64,000 nucleotides of DNA, from positions 62,001-126,000 of the forward strand of contig NZ_JBBDYL010000004.1 in the NCBI RefSeq assembly GCF_040901545.1, written 5' to 3'. This stretch comes from Sulfuricaulis sp040901545 (GTDB taxonomy: Bacteria > Pseudomonadota > Gammaproteobacteria > Acidiferrobacterales > Sulfurifustaceae). Positions 9,244 to 19,013 of this stretch are shown here, in pieces; position 1 is the stretch's first letter, and every line of letters starts with the position of its first letter. The translations under genes and the position numbers were made by a program. The notes under the pieces are model-generated. The model saw nothing but the letters and a program-made list of their open reading frames with translations. It had not been told where the DNA came from and did no database searches.

Positions 9244-9283
9244 GGGTGTCGGTTCATTATCAAAATGGCGTTCCTGAATGGGT

Positions 9284-9396
9284 GGCGGTTCGAGCCAGCC
9301 GCACCCCAGTACCCGAAATGTCTGCTGCGGCTGCTTCCTTCCGGACCTGACCGGGTTCACAGGCTTCCGCCACCGAGGGGACCGGCTCTCACCGCC
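9284..9396 (-). ncRNA. ffs: Signal recognition particle 4.5S RNA
   Basis: The minus strand contains the universally conserved SRP core GTCAGGTCCGGAAGGAAGCA (apical tetraloop and Ffh-binding internal loop). It is flanked by complementary ends: GGCGGT at the 5' side (9391-9396) and ACCGCC at the 3' side (near 9284-9290). About 113 nt, matching the bacterial short-form SRP RNA. It sits 40 bp upstream of dnaX, a known arrangement. Ends are approximate by a few bases. Confidence 0.95.
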
Positions 9397-9610
9397 ATAT
9401 TCAGCTTTCGAAAACGAAGTGTATCACGGCATGTATTCGATCGCAGTAGGCCTGCATCACACCGTTGGCAACCTGGAACGCGACGCGGATAAGTCAGGGG
9501 GCTGGCCTGGCATTTCGGTTTATCGGAAATCCGCAATAACATGCAGTGCCGGATTTTGGTAACGCAACATTTCAGGCGAAGTTGTTATCGCCGTGATATA
9601 TAAACAAACC

Positions 9611-10597
9611 ATGAACCAGGAAATCAGGTATTGCACGACGCGGGATGGGGTGTCCATCGCCTTTGCTACTGTCGGCTCCGGTCTTCCCATTGTAAAGACC
9701 GCGAACTGGTTGTCCCATCTGGAACATGACTGGCGCAGCCCGGTCTGGCGTCATGTTTTGCAAGGGCTTTCGGCACAACATCGGCTGGTGCGCTACGACG
9801 AGCGTGGTACCGGACTATCGGAGCGCGACATATCCGAAATGTCGGTCGATGCCTGGGTGGAAGACCTAACAGCGGTGGTCGACGAGCTTTCATTGGAACG
9901 TTTCGCCCTGCTCGGTATTTCTCAAGGTGGAGCGGTCGCGATCAAGTATGCCGTGCGTCATCCGGAGCGGGTCAGCCACCTGATTCTCTACGGTGCATAC
10001 GCGCGCGGGCGTTTTCATCGGGGTGATCCCAAGGAAAAAGAGCTTGTCGAGGCGTTACGCGCGCTGGTTCATCAGGGATGGGGGAGCGACCATCATGTAT
10101 TCCGGCAAATGTTCACGACGCTTTATATCCCTGATGCCGGTGCCGAGCACATGCGCTGGTTTAATGATCTGCAACGCGTGTCGGCAAGCCCGGAGAACGC
10201 GGAAAAACTGCTGTTGGCCATATCGGATATCAACGTGTCGAATTTTCTATCGCAGGTAAAAACTCGGACGCTGGTGCTTCACTGCCGTGGTGATCGCGTG
10301 GTGCCGTTCAGCCTGGGCCAGGAGCTCGCCGCCAGAATTCCGAATGCCCGATTTGTGCCCATGGACGGTAACAACCACCTGTTCCTCGATAACGAACCGG
10401 CATGCACGGTTTTTATGCAGGAAGTATCGGCATTTCTGGGGGACAAAACCCCGCCCAAAATCAAGGTGCCGGACGATTCGCGACGACTGACCCGGGCATT
10501 GAGCCAGGCAGAACAAAATCCGGTTTATCGAGTTCTGGTGATGGCAGCGGTCTTGACGACCATCGTCACTTTTTTTGTCTGGTTGCTGGCGGGATAA
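9611..10597 (+). CDS. Alpha/beta hydrolase with C-terminal membrane anchor
   Basis: About 328 residues from the ATG at 9611; an in-frame ATG at 9593 adds six. Alpha/beta hydrolase fold with the nucleophile elbow GISQGG (Ser near residue 100), oxyanion-side LVRYDERGTGLS and a late catalytic His in MDGNNHLF. The N-terminus (IRYCTTRDGVSIAFATVGSG) resembles hydrolases often fused to adenylate-cyclase or LuxR domains, but here no such domain follows. Instead the protein ends in one hydrophobic helix (VLVMAAVLTTIVTFFVWLLAG), suggesting membrane anchoring. Substrate unknown. Confidence 0.75.
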   Translation: MNQEIRYCTTRDGVSIAFATVGSGLPIVKTANWLSHLEHDWRSPVWRHVLQGLSAQHRLVRYDERGTGLSERDISEMSVDAWVEDLTAVVDELSLERFALLGISQGGAVAIKYAVRHPERVSHLILYGAYARGRFHRGDPKEKELVEALRALVHQGWGSDHHVFRQMFTTLYIPDAGAEHMRWFNDLQRVSASPENAEKLLLAISDINVSNFLSQVKTRTLVLHCRGDRVVPFSLGQELAARIPNARFVPMDGNNHLFLDNEPACTVFMQEVSAFLGDKTPPKIKVPDDSRRLTRALSQAEQNPVYRVLVMAAVLTTIVTFFVWLLAG

Positions 10598-10622
10598 CAG
10601 TATATGGCGGAGTGGACTTCAA

Positions 10623-13600
10623 TCAACGCGCCTGGATTACCCTGAGGTTTTTGCGAACCGGCACTAACTGCAGCTCATCGAGGGGCTGAGGTTTGCAAAT
10701 GCCATATCCTTGTGCATAGTCCACGCCGATTTCGCGCAGTTTGCTCAATACCGCCTCATTCTCCACGAACTCGGCAATCGTTTTCTTGCCCATGACATGT
10801 CCGATATCGTTGATCGATTTAACCATGGAGTAACTGATGGGATCTTCCACGATATCCTTCACGAACAAACCGTCGATTTTAATGAAATCAACCGGCAGGC
10901 TCTTGAGATAGCCGAACGATGACAGGCCGCTGCCAAAATCGTCCAGCGAAAACAGGCAGCCGACCTCCCTTAATGCCTTGATAAAGTCGATTGCACCCGC
11001 CAGATCGGATATGGCCGAGGTTTCGGTGATTTCAAAACAGATCTTCTCGGGCGGCATCCCGCCGTTTTTGAAAATTCCCAGCACGAAACTCAAAAATTCC
11101 TTGTTACCGAATGATTGCCCCGAGAGATTGATCGAACAGTGATCGACCCGTTTCAAATGCGTTGGGTGGCGCGCCAACCAATGGAACGCCGTGCTGATCA
11201 CCCACCGGTCGAGCTTGCTGATGAGATTGTAACGCTCGGCCGCGGGCAGGAACGCCCCGGGTGCAATAAGCTTTCCCGATTTGTCCCGCATTCTCAATAA
11301 CAGTTCAAAATGATCCCATCCGCTATCCTGGCCCGGCGTGAAACTTTCGACGGAAACGATCGGCTGGAAAGCGAGTTCAAAGCGGTTTTCTTCGATAGCT
11401 TCATGGATCCGCGTCACCCATTGCATGTCGCCGTGCCGCCTGACCATCCCGGCTTCGGTTTCGTCGTAAACGTGAATGCGGTTGCGCCCCAGATCTTTGG
11501 CGGCATAGCAAGCGTTATCCGCCGCGCTTAACAAGGCACTGAAATTATCCGTTGCCTGGGTGATCGACACCAATCCGATGCTCACGCCGACGTTAAAGGT
11601 CTTGTCCTGCCATAAGAAAATAAAGTCAGCGACCATCCGGCGCATGGCCTCGGCGACGCGCAATGCCTGATCTTTCGAGCAATGCTCCAGCAGCACCCCG
11701 AATTCGTCGCCACCGAGCCGCGCCACCGTATCCTGGTGACGCACGCACCTGGGCAGTACTTTCGCCAATTGGCGCAACAATTCGTCGCCGGCAACATGGC
11801 CGCAGGTGTCGTTGACCACCTTGAACTGATCGAGGTCGAGATAGCACAAGGCATGTACCGCCGAATCCTTTTTCGTCGATTCCAGTGCCCGCTGCAAGCG
11901 CCGTTCCAGTTCGCGGCGATTCACCAGCCCCGTGAGGGTGTCGTGGCTGGCCTGGTACGTCAGCTGGGTGGATAACGCGTGGGCTTCGGTTACGTCGCGG
12001 CCGACTCCCCGGTATCCCCGGAAAGCACCTTCATTGTCGTAAAAAGGCTTGCCGTTGATGAGAAATATTTTTTCTGTTTTTTCACGCGTCGATGTCCATT
12101 TAATTTCGAAGTCCGTAAAAGGCCGGCGGGATTCCATGTCCTCGAAATGACGCACCCACTTCGGATCGTTCATTTGACCGGAGTACAATTCCTGCCGCGT
12201 CTTGCCGAGCACGTATTCTTTGGGAACTCCCATGGTTTCGCTGAAATTCCCTTCCAGGCGCGAGAATCGCAGCTGCTCGTCCATCTCCCAGAACCAGTCG
12301 GCCGCGGTTTCGGCGAAATCCTNNNNNNNNNNNNNNNNNNNNNNNNNNNNNNNNNNNNNNNNNNNNNNNNNNNNNNNNNNNNNNNNNNNNNNNNNNNNNN
12401 NNNNNNNNNNNNNNNNNNNNNNTTTCCCAGAACCAGTCGGCCGCGCAGTCAGCGAAGTCCTTGAACCGCTCCTCGCTGTCCTGCAGGGCTTGTTGAGCCT
12501 GTATTTCCGGGGTGACGTCCCTTCCCGTGCCATGATAACCCTTGAATCTTCCGTCTACATGAAACACAGGGGTGCCGCTGATGGACCAGTAGGCAATCGT
12601 GCCATTGGGTCTTTTTGTCCTGTAACTGAAGTTTCGAAACGGTCGATGCGCATCCAGGTCGGCAAAGTGTGCCTGCCACTTCTTGGAATGGACATCCTCG
12701 TGCGCCAGATCACGCCGGGTTTTGCCCAGCAAACCTTTCGGATCTACGCCTGAGATTTCTAATATGCGGTCCGAAAAATAATTAAAGCGCAGGTGCTCGT
12801 CCATTTCCCAGAACCAGTCGGCCGCGGTCTCGGCGAAATCCTTGAAGCGCTGCTCGCTTTCATCCCGGGCGCGCTGGGCTACGATTTCACCGGTGATATC
12901 CGTGCCGGTACCACGATATCCCATGAATCGACCATCGGCATCATAGACAGGTTTACCGCTGATGGACCTGTAATGAACAATTCCGTCAGATTTTTGGAAT
13001 TTATATTTAAAATTATGAAATGGCCGGCGCGCCTTCAGATCTTCTTTATGTTGAATCCATTTGCTGCTGTTGGTGTCTTCTGAAGTCAGTTCCCATCGGG
13101 TTTTGCCGATTATGTGATGTCTGTCAATACCGATGTTCTGACGCATCCCTCCCGATATTCCGCTAAATCGAAGATTTTCGTCCATCTCCCAGAACCAGTC
13201 GGCTGCCACCTCGGCGAAGTCCTGAAAACGCCGTTCACTTTGAGACAACGAGTCGATAAGTTGTTTATTTTCGGTAATATCATGCAAATAAACAGCGATT
13301 CCGTCGCCGCTAGGAATGGCCCGGAGATTGAACCAACGGTTTTCAGGAGGAAAATAAGTTTCAAATGTGACCTCCTCACGGTTCGCCATGGCGCGAGTCA
13401 AATTCTTATAGGAAAAACTGGCGAATTCAGGCGCGGTGTCCCAAAGTACCTCCCCCAATATGTCATTGCCGTTGCCTTTAAGGAGATCACGGGCACGATT
13501 ATTGGCATAGCAAATACGCCAATCACGCTCCACGGCAAAATAATAATCGTGAATGCCGTTCAGAATGTTATCCATTATTTGATTTTTGACCCGCACAATT

Positions 13601-14427
13601 TCAGTCTGGCGGTGCCGTTCGGATATTTCATTTTTCATCCCCGCCGTGGCATTCAGGCGGGAATCAATAATGGTAGTTGCAAAGGCCAGCAGTATTATCA
13701 GAACGGTCACAACACTGACCGATGTGTGGAGCAAGGCGTGATCCACCGCAACCGCCGTGGTGGGGATGCCTGCCTCAGGGAAAAAGTAGGTCGCCGCCAT
13801 CGCGGTGTAATGCATCGCGGTCACCGCGAGTCCCAATACAACGGTACTGGCAAATTTCGACCAGTAAACGCGTGTATCCCCGGGGTGATTAATGCGATGA
13901 TGCAAATAGAGCGCGACGATGGATAGCACAATCGCAACAATGATCGAGACGATAAACAATGGCGGATCGTATGCCATGCGCGCTCCGATATGCATCGCCG
14001 CCATCCCCGTGTAATGCATTAATCCGATGCTCGCACCTACCAGCGTTCCACCTAAAATCAGCCGCGGTCGCGGCAAATGTGACTTACAGGCTACGCACAG
14101 TACTATGCCGCCTGAAATTATTGCTGGGATGACGGATAACAAAGTCAGCGGAAGATCGTAGTGAACGGCAACCGGAAGCTTGAAGGCGTGCATGCCGATA
14201 AAATGCATGGCCCATATTCCCGCGCCCAGCACTGTCGCTCCCCAGGTCAACCAGATTTTTCTGACATGAGTCCTGGTCAAACCCTGGGCACGTTCGCCAA
14301 TGCTTAGCGCGCTATAGATTGCCAGGCAGACGATGCAAAACGATAGTGCGACGAGAATCGGGTCGTAGCTGCCCGTGATTGCGGTCGCTACTTCGATGTC
14401 CTTGTCGAGAAATTCCATCAATTTCAT
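10623..14427 (-). CDS. MHYT-PAS(n)-GGDEF-EAL c-di-GMP signalling protein, interrupted by a scaffold gap
   Basis: One gene read across a 100-N gap. Order: an MHYT sensor of about seven helices with three motif copies (MHFIGM, MHYTGM, MHYTAM), a first divergent PAS, then at least four closely related PAS units each opening with a DFAE-AADWFWEMDE block. A GGDEF domain follows (RLGGDEFGVLLEH, intact active site) and then an EAL domain. The EAL motif reads ELL, but EIT, DDFGSG and KIDG motifs remain, so phosphodiesterase activity is possible. The MHYT domain is proposed to sense O2, CO or NO through copper. The start at 14427 (MKLMEFLDKD) is preferred; 14571 is possible. The frame changes across the gap because its true length is unknown. 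Confidence 0.85.
12323..12422. other. Assembly gap (100 N) inside the PAS array
   Basis: A fixed-size run of N. Left and right of it lie two different copies of the same conserved PAS block (variants ending GCGGTTTCGGCG and GCGCAGTCAGCG). Neighbouring units are spaced about 380 bp apart, so the body of at least one PAS unit (roughly 340 bp) is missing. More whole units could be hidden. Confidence 0.9.
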
Positions 14428-14702
14428 GTTTATATCGTCAAGAATTGAATACTCGTTTGTCTCCAAATTGCCGGAGTCGCTCGGCAATACCGCTGTAAAA
14501 CGGCCGGTTACGGAAAAAATCGTGTTCCACCAATAATATGCAACGATTGTGCCTGACAAACCGCCAGACATGGGTGGCCAGGGTCGATTTGACAGAAAAC
14601 CGGGGGAATGTACTGATTTCAGTAGAGTTTTCCTGCGTGGGTGAAACGATCGTGCAGAGCGTTTTTTGCCGACGGACTCATACCTGTACGGCAGAAACCA
14701 GA

Positions 14703-14732
14703 ACTGGCGGAGAGGGAGGGATTACTCGGGCC
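14703..14732 (+). repeat. Left boundary direct repeat (tRNA-Ser 3' end plus element start)
   Basis: 30 bp identical to 26556-26585 and in the same orientation. The first 21 bp equal the last part of the tRNA-Ser genes at 26744 and 28478 read on the plus strand (TGGCGGAGAGGGAGGGATT). The rest is the opening of the T-loop hairpin element (ACTCGGGCC). About ten further bases resemble the element, then similarity stops. No tRNA body is attached. The flanking 130 bp on either side show nothing else recognisable. Confidence 0.85.
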
Positions 14733-14816
14733 ATCCTGTCGCCAAAGAAGGCCAACTTGTACGCTACGGACGCGCCACTAAAAGCTCCCGATAAAGAGCC
14801 AACGGAGTTCCGCCGA

Positions 14817-15242
14817 TCAGCAGCCGAGCCGAAAGCCCGGCATTGTCGATTTCCGAATCCGATCCTCCGCCAAAGCGAGATCCTCGGGCATGTTGATGTT
14901 GAACGTAATGTCCGCGTCAGCCCGCGGCGGAAAAGTAACCTGCGATCCGTGCCGGTCCAGCCGTCCTTTGAGGTTACGTCCTCCCGAGGCGATGTACCGT
15001 GACGCCGACAAGTGGGCCGCTGACACCTTCCAGCATATCAGGGATGACACGCAACCCCAAAGGCTCGAAGCGCGATGCCGGCAGATTGCTGCTTACGGCC
15101 AGCATTTCGACCTGCGGTCCAAGGCAGGCGAAGACATGAGCCAGCAAAGATTTCCCGGAAATGGATATGAATGTCTTATCGATACCACCGAATCTGGAAG
15201 ACCGGCCGCGTCTAGAATGAGCCCTATCGTCACCGATGGCAT
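14817..15242 (-). pseudogene. mobA: Degraded molybdenum cofactor guanylyltransferase
   Basis: Pieces of MobA are visible in different frames. From the ATG at 15242 the start reads VTIGLIL. After a one-base frameshift it continues GRSSRFGGIDKTFISISGK (nucleotide-binding loop) through GLRVIPDMLEGVSGPLVGV. It then jumps, after a missing central part of about 60 residues, to the C-terminal ITFNINMPEDLALAEDRIR. A frameshift plus an internal deletion make a working enzyme unlikely. MobA attaches GMP to molybdopterin to form the bis-MGD cofactor that AioA needs. It lies 91 bp downstream of aioR. Confidence 0.85.
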
Positions 15243-15333
15243 GCAGGTGATTTAGTCAATGTGGATCGATATCCCCGATCTTCCGCGATTACATGAACTC
15301 ACAAAAACCGCTAAATTTACGGGGGCAAGAAAA

Positions 15334-16683
15334 TCATGACTTTTCGCGCATCTCCAGCTTCTTCATCTTCTCCCACAGGTTCTTGCGGCTGATACCAAGA
15401 CACACGGCGGTGTTACCTATGTGCCAACCGTGTTTCTCCAAGGCCCGGGTTATGTGCGCACGTTGACACGCATACAGGTAACGGTTCAGGTTATCCACTC
15501 CGTCGTCCGCGGTGACATCTCCGTGGGCGCGGTCCTCGAACAGGTCGCCGCAGTCAATCAAGGAGCCTGACACCAAGATGCAGGCGCGTTCGAGAGTATG
15601 CTTAAGTTCGCGGATGTTACCCGGCCATGAATACTCGAGCAACGCCTGTTCCACGCAGGGGCTGAACTGCTTGCGCTCCTCCGGTTTCCGCTGATTGTAT
15701 TCATCTACGAATTTCCGCGCGAACCACAGGATGTCCTCCTTGCGCTCCCGCAACGGCGGGATTTTCAGTTCGATCACGTTGATTCGGTAATAAAGATCGG
15801 CGCGGAACGCGCCTAGCTCCATCTGCTCCTTAAGATTTCGATTGGTGGCGCAAATGAGTCGTACATTCACCTGAATCGGCGTCTCACCTCCCACACGTAC
15901 CACCACGCGCTCTTGGACCGCACGCAGCAGCTTGGCTTGCATCGAGACTGGCATCTCGCTGACTTCGTCAAGAAACAGCGTGCCGCCGTGGGCCTGCTCG
16001 AACAGCCCCTTCCGTGTGCGCACCGCGCCGGTGAATGCGCCCTTCTCGTGGCCGAACAGCTCAGCATCGAGCAGAGTCTCCGGGAACGCCGCGCAGTTGA
16101 CCGCCACAAACGGCCGCGACACCGGCCCGGGCGCATGCTTATGCAGCAAGCGCGCCACGTGCTCCTTGCCCACACCGGTCTCGCCGGTTAACAGCACCGT
16201 GGCGTCGTGCCGCGCGAGTTGCGGCAGTCGCGCCTCGATGCCGTGCATGGTGGTGGAAACGCCTAGGACGGGATCCGTCGTTTCAGCGGGGAACGGTAAA
16301 GCGCGCGGCTCGATTAAGGTACGGACCCGTTCGACGAGCTCGTCTATATCGAATGGCTTGGTAATGTAGTCGTGTGCCCCCATCTTGAGCAGTCGCACGG
16401 CCGCGTCGATGGAGCCGTAGCCGGTAATGAAAATGAAGGGTGGCAGCGTCGGATTGTCCAGGAACAGGCGTCTAAACAGCTCGTCACCGTTTAAATCGGA
16501 CAGACGGATATCGCTGATGACGGCGGCGTAAGGGTTGCTATGCTGAAAACGTTCAATTGCCTCGGAGCCGTTCTGGCACCAGTCCATGTCGAAACCCTCG
16601 ACCTGGAAACGGTCCACCAGGGACTCGCCCATGATTGCATCATCCTCAATAAGGCAAAGATGCGGTCTCAAGTTGGTCTGCAT
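15334..16683 (-). CDS. aioR: Sigma-54-dependent response regulator of arsenite oxidase
   Basis: 449 residues, NtrC-type. Receiver domain (residues 9-125) with phospho-acceptor Asp in VISDIRLSD. AAA+ domain with Walker A GETGVGKE and the sigma-54-contact loop GAFTGA intact. C-terminal Fis-type helix-turn-helix (ALEKHGWHIGNTAVCLGISRKNLWEKMKK). Its start overlaps the 3' end of aioS by 38 bp, so translation is coupled. Position next to aioS and aioX and the sigma-54 promoter before aioB support the AioR assignment over a generic NtrC paralogue. Confidence 0.9.
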   Translation of the reverse strand: MQTNLRPHLCLIEDDAIMGESLVDRFQVEGFDMDWCQNGSEAIERFQHSNPYAAVISDIRLSDLNGDELFRRLFLDNPTLPPFIFITGYGSIDAAVRLLKMGAHDYITKPFDIDELVERVRTLIEPRALPFPAETTDPVLGVSTTMHGIEARLPQLARHDATVLLTGETGVGKEHVARLLHKHAPGPVSRPFVAVNCAAFPETLLDAELFGHEKGAFTGAVRTRKGLFEQAHGGTLFLDEVSEMPVSMQAKLLRAVQERVVVRVGGETPIQVNVRLICATNRNLKEQMELGAFRADLYYRINVIELKIPPLRERKEDILWFARKFVDEYNQRKPEERKQFSPCVEQALLEYSWPGNIRELKHTLERACILVSGSLIDCGDLFEDRAHGDVTADDGVDNLNRYLYACQRAHITRALEKHGWHIGNTAVCLGISRKNLWEKMKKLEMREKS

Positions 16684-18121
16684 GATCTCCTCCTAGCGGC
16701 AGCGTCACCGAGAACTGGGTCCGGCCGGGCACGCTCTCGACACGAATGTTTCCGTTCAGTTGTAGAATAATTTGATGGACAAGCCATAGCCCGAAGCCCG
16801 TGCCATGCTCGTGCGTTTCGGCGAACGGTTCGAACAAGTGCTCCATCTGCCGTTCACCGATGTGGCACCCGTCGTTCACAACCTCAAGCCACAGCGATCC
16901 GGACTCCCGCCATACCCGGCATTCGATACGGCCATTCTCGCGCACCGCCTGCGTGGCGTTGAGCAGCAAGTTCATTAGTATCTGCCGGATCAAGGTTGAT
17001 GGCAACGATACCGGCTCATTGAGACTGTTTTTCCATGAAAAGTGGATGGCCTTGCCACGGATATCGGCGGTCATGAGGGTGCGTGTATCTTCCACGTCCT
17101 GGGGCGTGAGGGGGTGACTTTCCAGTCGCGCCTCCACCAGCAGGGCACCGACGATGTCCTTGATCTGCAGCAACCCCCGCTCCAGCAGGGAAACGGTCTT
17201 GGCGGTAAATGGATCCGGATGTCCGTGACGCTTGAGTGTGCTGACCGCGTTCAGCATGCCCCCGAGCGGGTTGTTGACCTCGTGCGCGATACCTGCCGCG
17301 ATACGCCCGATCGCCGCCAGCCGATTCGCGCGCGCCATCTCTGTCTCGAGCGCCTGCTTCTCCTTGAGCTGCGCCAGCATGGCCTTGAACCGACTGCCCA
17401 AGTGGCCGATCTCATCTTCCCCCAAATCCAAGTTGCACTCGATGGCATCCGGCGGCAACGAACCGACTTGATCCATGCATTCAGTCAGATGTAGTAGCGG
17501 TTTCGCCATGCGCCGCCCCCAATACCAGCCCAGCGGCATCAGCATCACCAGGAGTGCCCCCGTGATTCCCAGTACGCGCCACATCGCTCCGTAGAAACGC
17601 GACAGAAACACGGTCTTGGAGTAAATCAGAATCAGCGTTCCCAGCCGATAACCATCGGTCAGGATCGGCACGGCCACGAACAGCTCGGGATCTTCCTCGT
17701 CTTCGACTACCTGGGACGCGTCGTTCCCGTTCAACCGCACCGTATTGAGCAGTCGGTTATAACCCACGCCTGCGGTGGCCAAATCACGCAAGGCGGGAAA
17801 GCGCCTTGGGTTGCTTGCCACGTATATCCGTCCCTGCGTGTCCAACACCACCAAGCCCCGCAAAGCCTGCTCCCCGGCGGGCGCACCGAGCGGCGTAATC
17901 ACGGTTTCGTAGGCACTCCATACATCGTCACGCAATATCATCGGTGTCAGCGCCCGCGCGAGGCTTTTACCAAGGCTCTCGGCATTTGTGACCAAGTCAT
18001 GACGCGCGCTTTGATATGTTTGCACCACCAGCGTGGTGGACACCGCCAGCACCACCAACACCGACACCAGCATGAAACTGATCGGAATCTTGTAACGATA
18101 ACTCAGGTCCCTGAGCTTCAT
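16646..18121 (-). CDS. aioS: Sensor histidine kinase of the arsenite-responsive system
   Basis: 491 residues. An N-terminal transmembrane helix (ISFMLVSVLVVLAVSTTLVV), a periplasmic sensor region of about 150 residues, a second helix (VLGITGALLVMLMPLGWYW) and a HAMP linker. The DHp domain has phospho-acceptor His in GIAHEVNNPLGG, and the HATPase has NLLLNATQAV and GFGLWLVHQI. It is expected to take the signal from the periplasmic protein AioX and phosphorylate AioR. It overlaps aioX by 4 bp and aioR by 38 bp. Confidence 0.88.
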   Translation of the reverse strand: MKLRDLSYRYKIPISFMLVSVLVVLAVSTTLVVQTYQSARHDLVTNAESLGKSLARALTPMILRDDVWSAYETVITPLGAPAGEQALRGLVVLDTQGRIYVASNPRRFPALRDLATAGVGYNRLLNTVRLNGNDASQVVEDEEDPELFVAVPILTDGYRLGTLILIYSKTVFLSRFYGAMWRVLGITGALLVMLMPLGWYWGRRMAKPLLHLTECMDQVGSLPPDAIECNLDLGEDEIGHLGSRFKAMLAQLKEKQALETEMARANRLAAIGRIAAGIAHEVNNPLGGMLNAVSTLKRHGHPDPFTAKTVSLLERGLLQIKDIVGALLVEARLESHPLTPQDVEDTRTLMTADIRGKAIHFSWKNSLNEPVSLPSTLIRQILMNLLLNATQAVRENGRIECRVWRESGSLWLEVVNDGCHIGERQMEHLFEPFAETHEHGTGFGLWLVHQIILQLNGNIRVESVPGRTQFSVTLPLGGDHADQLETASLPY

Positions 18122-18962
18122 TGCGCGCCGAGCTGACGCATGTTGGATGCGATGCCAGCGAAGATTTCGTCGTTGCCGGCGACGAATCCATCCAAATTGA
18201 GCCGCTTGAGCAGCGCGCGTCCCTGGGCGTCCTGGTCCATGTTAAGCAGGACCTGCTGCATCCGTTCGAAGTCGGTCTCCGACACTGAACGCCGTGCGAC
18301 TAACGGCGGAAAACCATACCAGGCCGATTTATAGACTACGCGTGTCTTTGAAGTGAGATCCGGGTGCTGCAGCGCCAAGGTTTCCCAGACATAGCCGTCC
18401 ACCGCGCCGGCGTCGGCGAGCCCCGCCGCGACCGCCTCCACCACTTTCCGGTGCGCCCACGTGAAGAAAAATTTTCTGAAGAAAACCGCCGAATCGATAC
18501 TTCGCTTATACATTTCATACTGGGGCACCAGCCAGCCGGAGTTGGAGTTGGGGTCGGAGTAGGCAAACATCGTGCCCTTGAGATCGCCATAGTCTCGCGT
18601 ATGGGGTCTGTCTCTGGTACGATCAAATAGGATTGGTAGAGCGGCTTGCCGTTGAACAAGGGCACGGCCAGCAACCGCAACCGGCTCTTATAACGAACGT
18701 AGGGATAGCCGCATGTCCAGGCAAACTCAAGTTGGTCGCGTTGCAGGAGATCATTGATTTCCCCATAGTTGCCGCGGCGCACGAAGATAACCTGCCGTCC
18801 GAGCCGCTGCTCGAGGTATTCTTGCCAAGCACTGAGAAAATCTACCTGGTCATCCAGGAACACCGCCGTCGTGCCAATACGCAACGGTGATTCTGCCTGT
18901 ACGCCCGGGGCAAAGCCCATAAGCAGCACAAGACCGAGGATTAGCCAGAACCGGCTTGTCAT
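18118..18962 (-). pseudogene. aioX: Periplasmic arsenite-sensing protein AioX, one-base frameshift
   Basis: A PhnD-type substrate-binding protein. Signal peptide (MTSRFWLILGLVLLMGFAPG) from the ATG at 18962, then IGTTAVFLDDQVDFLSAWQEYLE and LEFAWTCGYPYV. Near 18590-18596 the frame breaks: the first frame runs into RARCLPTPTPTP, while the -1 frame resumes the conserved MFAYSDPNSNSGWLVPQYEM and continues to the end. One missing base after the codons for RET explains it; restoring it gives a normal protein of about 280 residues. The cysteine in the WTCG segment is a candidate arsenite ligand by inference only. Either a real null mutation or a base-call error. Confidence 0.85.
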
Positions 18963-19013
18963 AAATGATATTACCCTACCCGGAAGGTAACCCAAGGTTA
19001 GCGGGACTCTCTT

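Noticed and set aside
9244..9360. N-terminal extension of dnaX
   Set aside because: It is the 4.5S RNA gene and spacer read as protein; the conserved DnaX start is the GTG at 9243.
10623..12322. Two separate GGDEF-EAL and MHYT-PAS genes
   Set aside because: The split is only due to the 100-N gap; both sides carry units of the same PAS array on the same strand.
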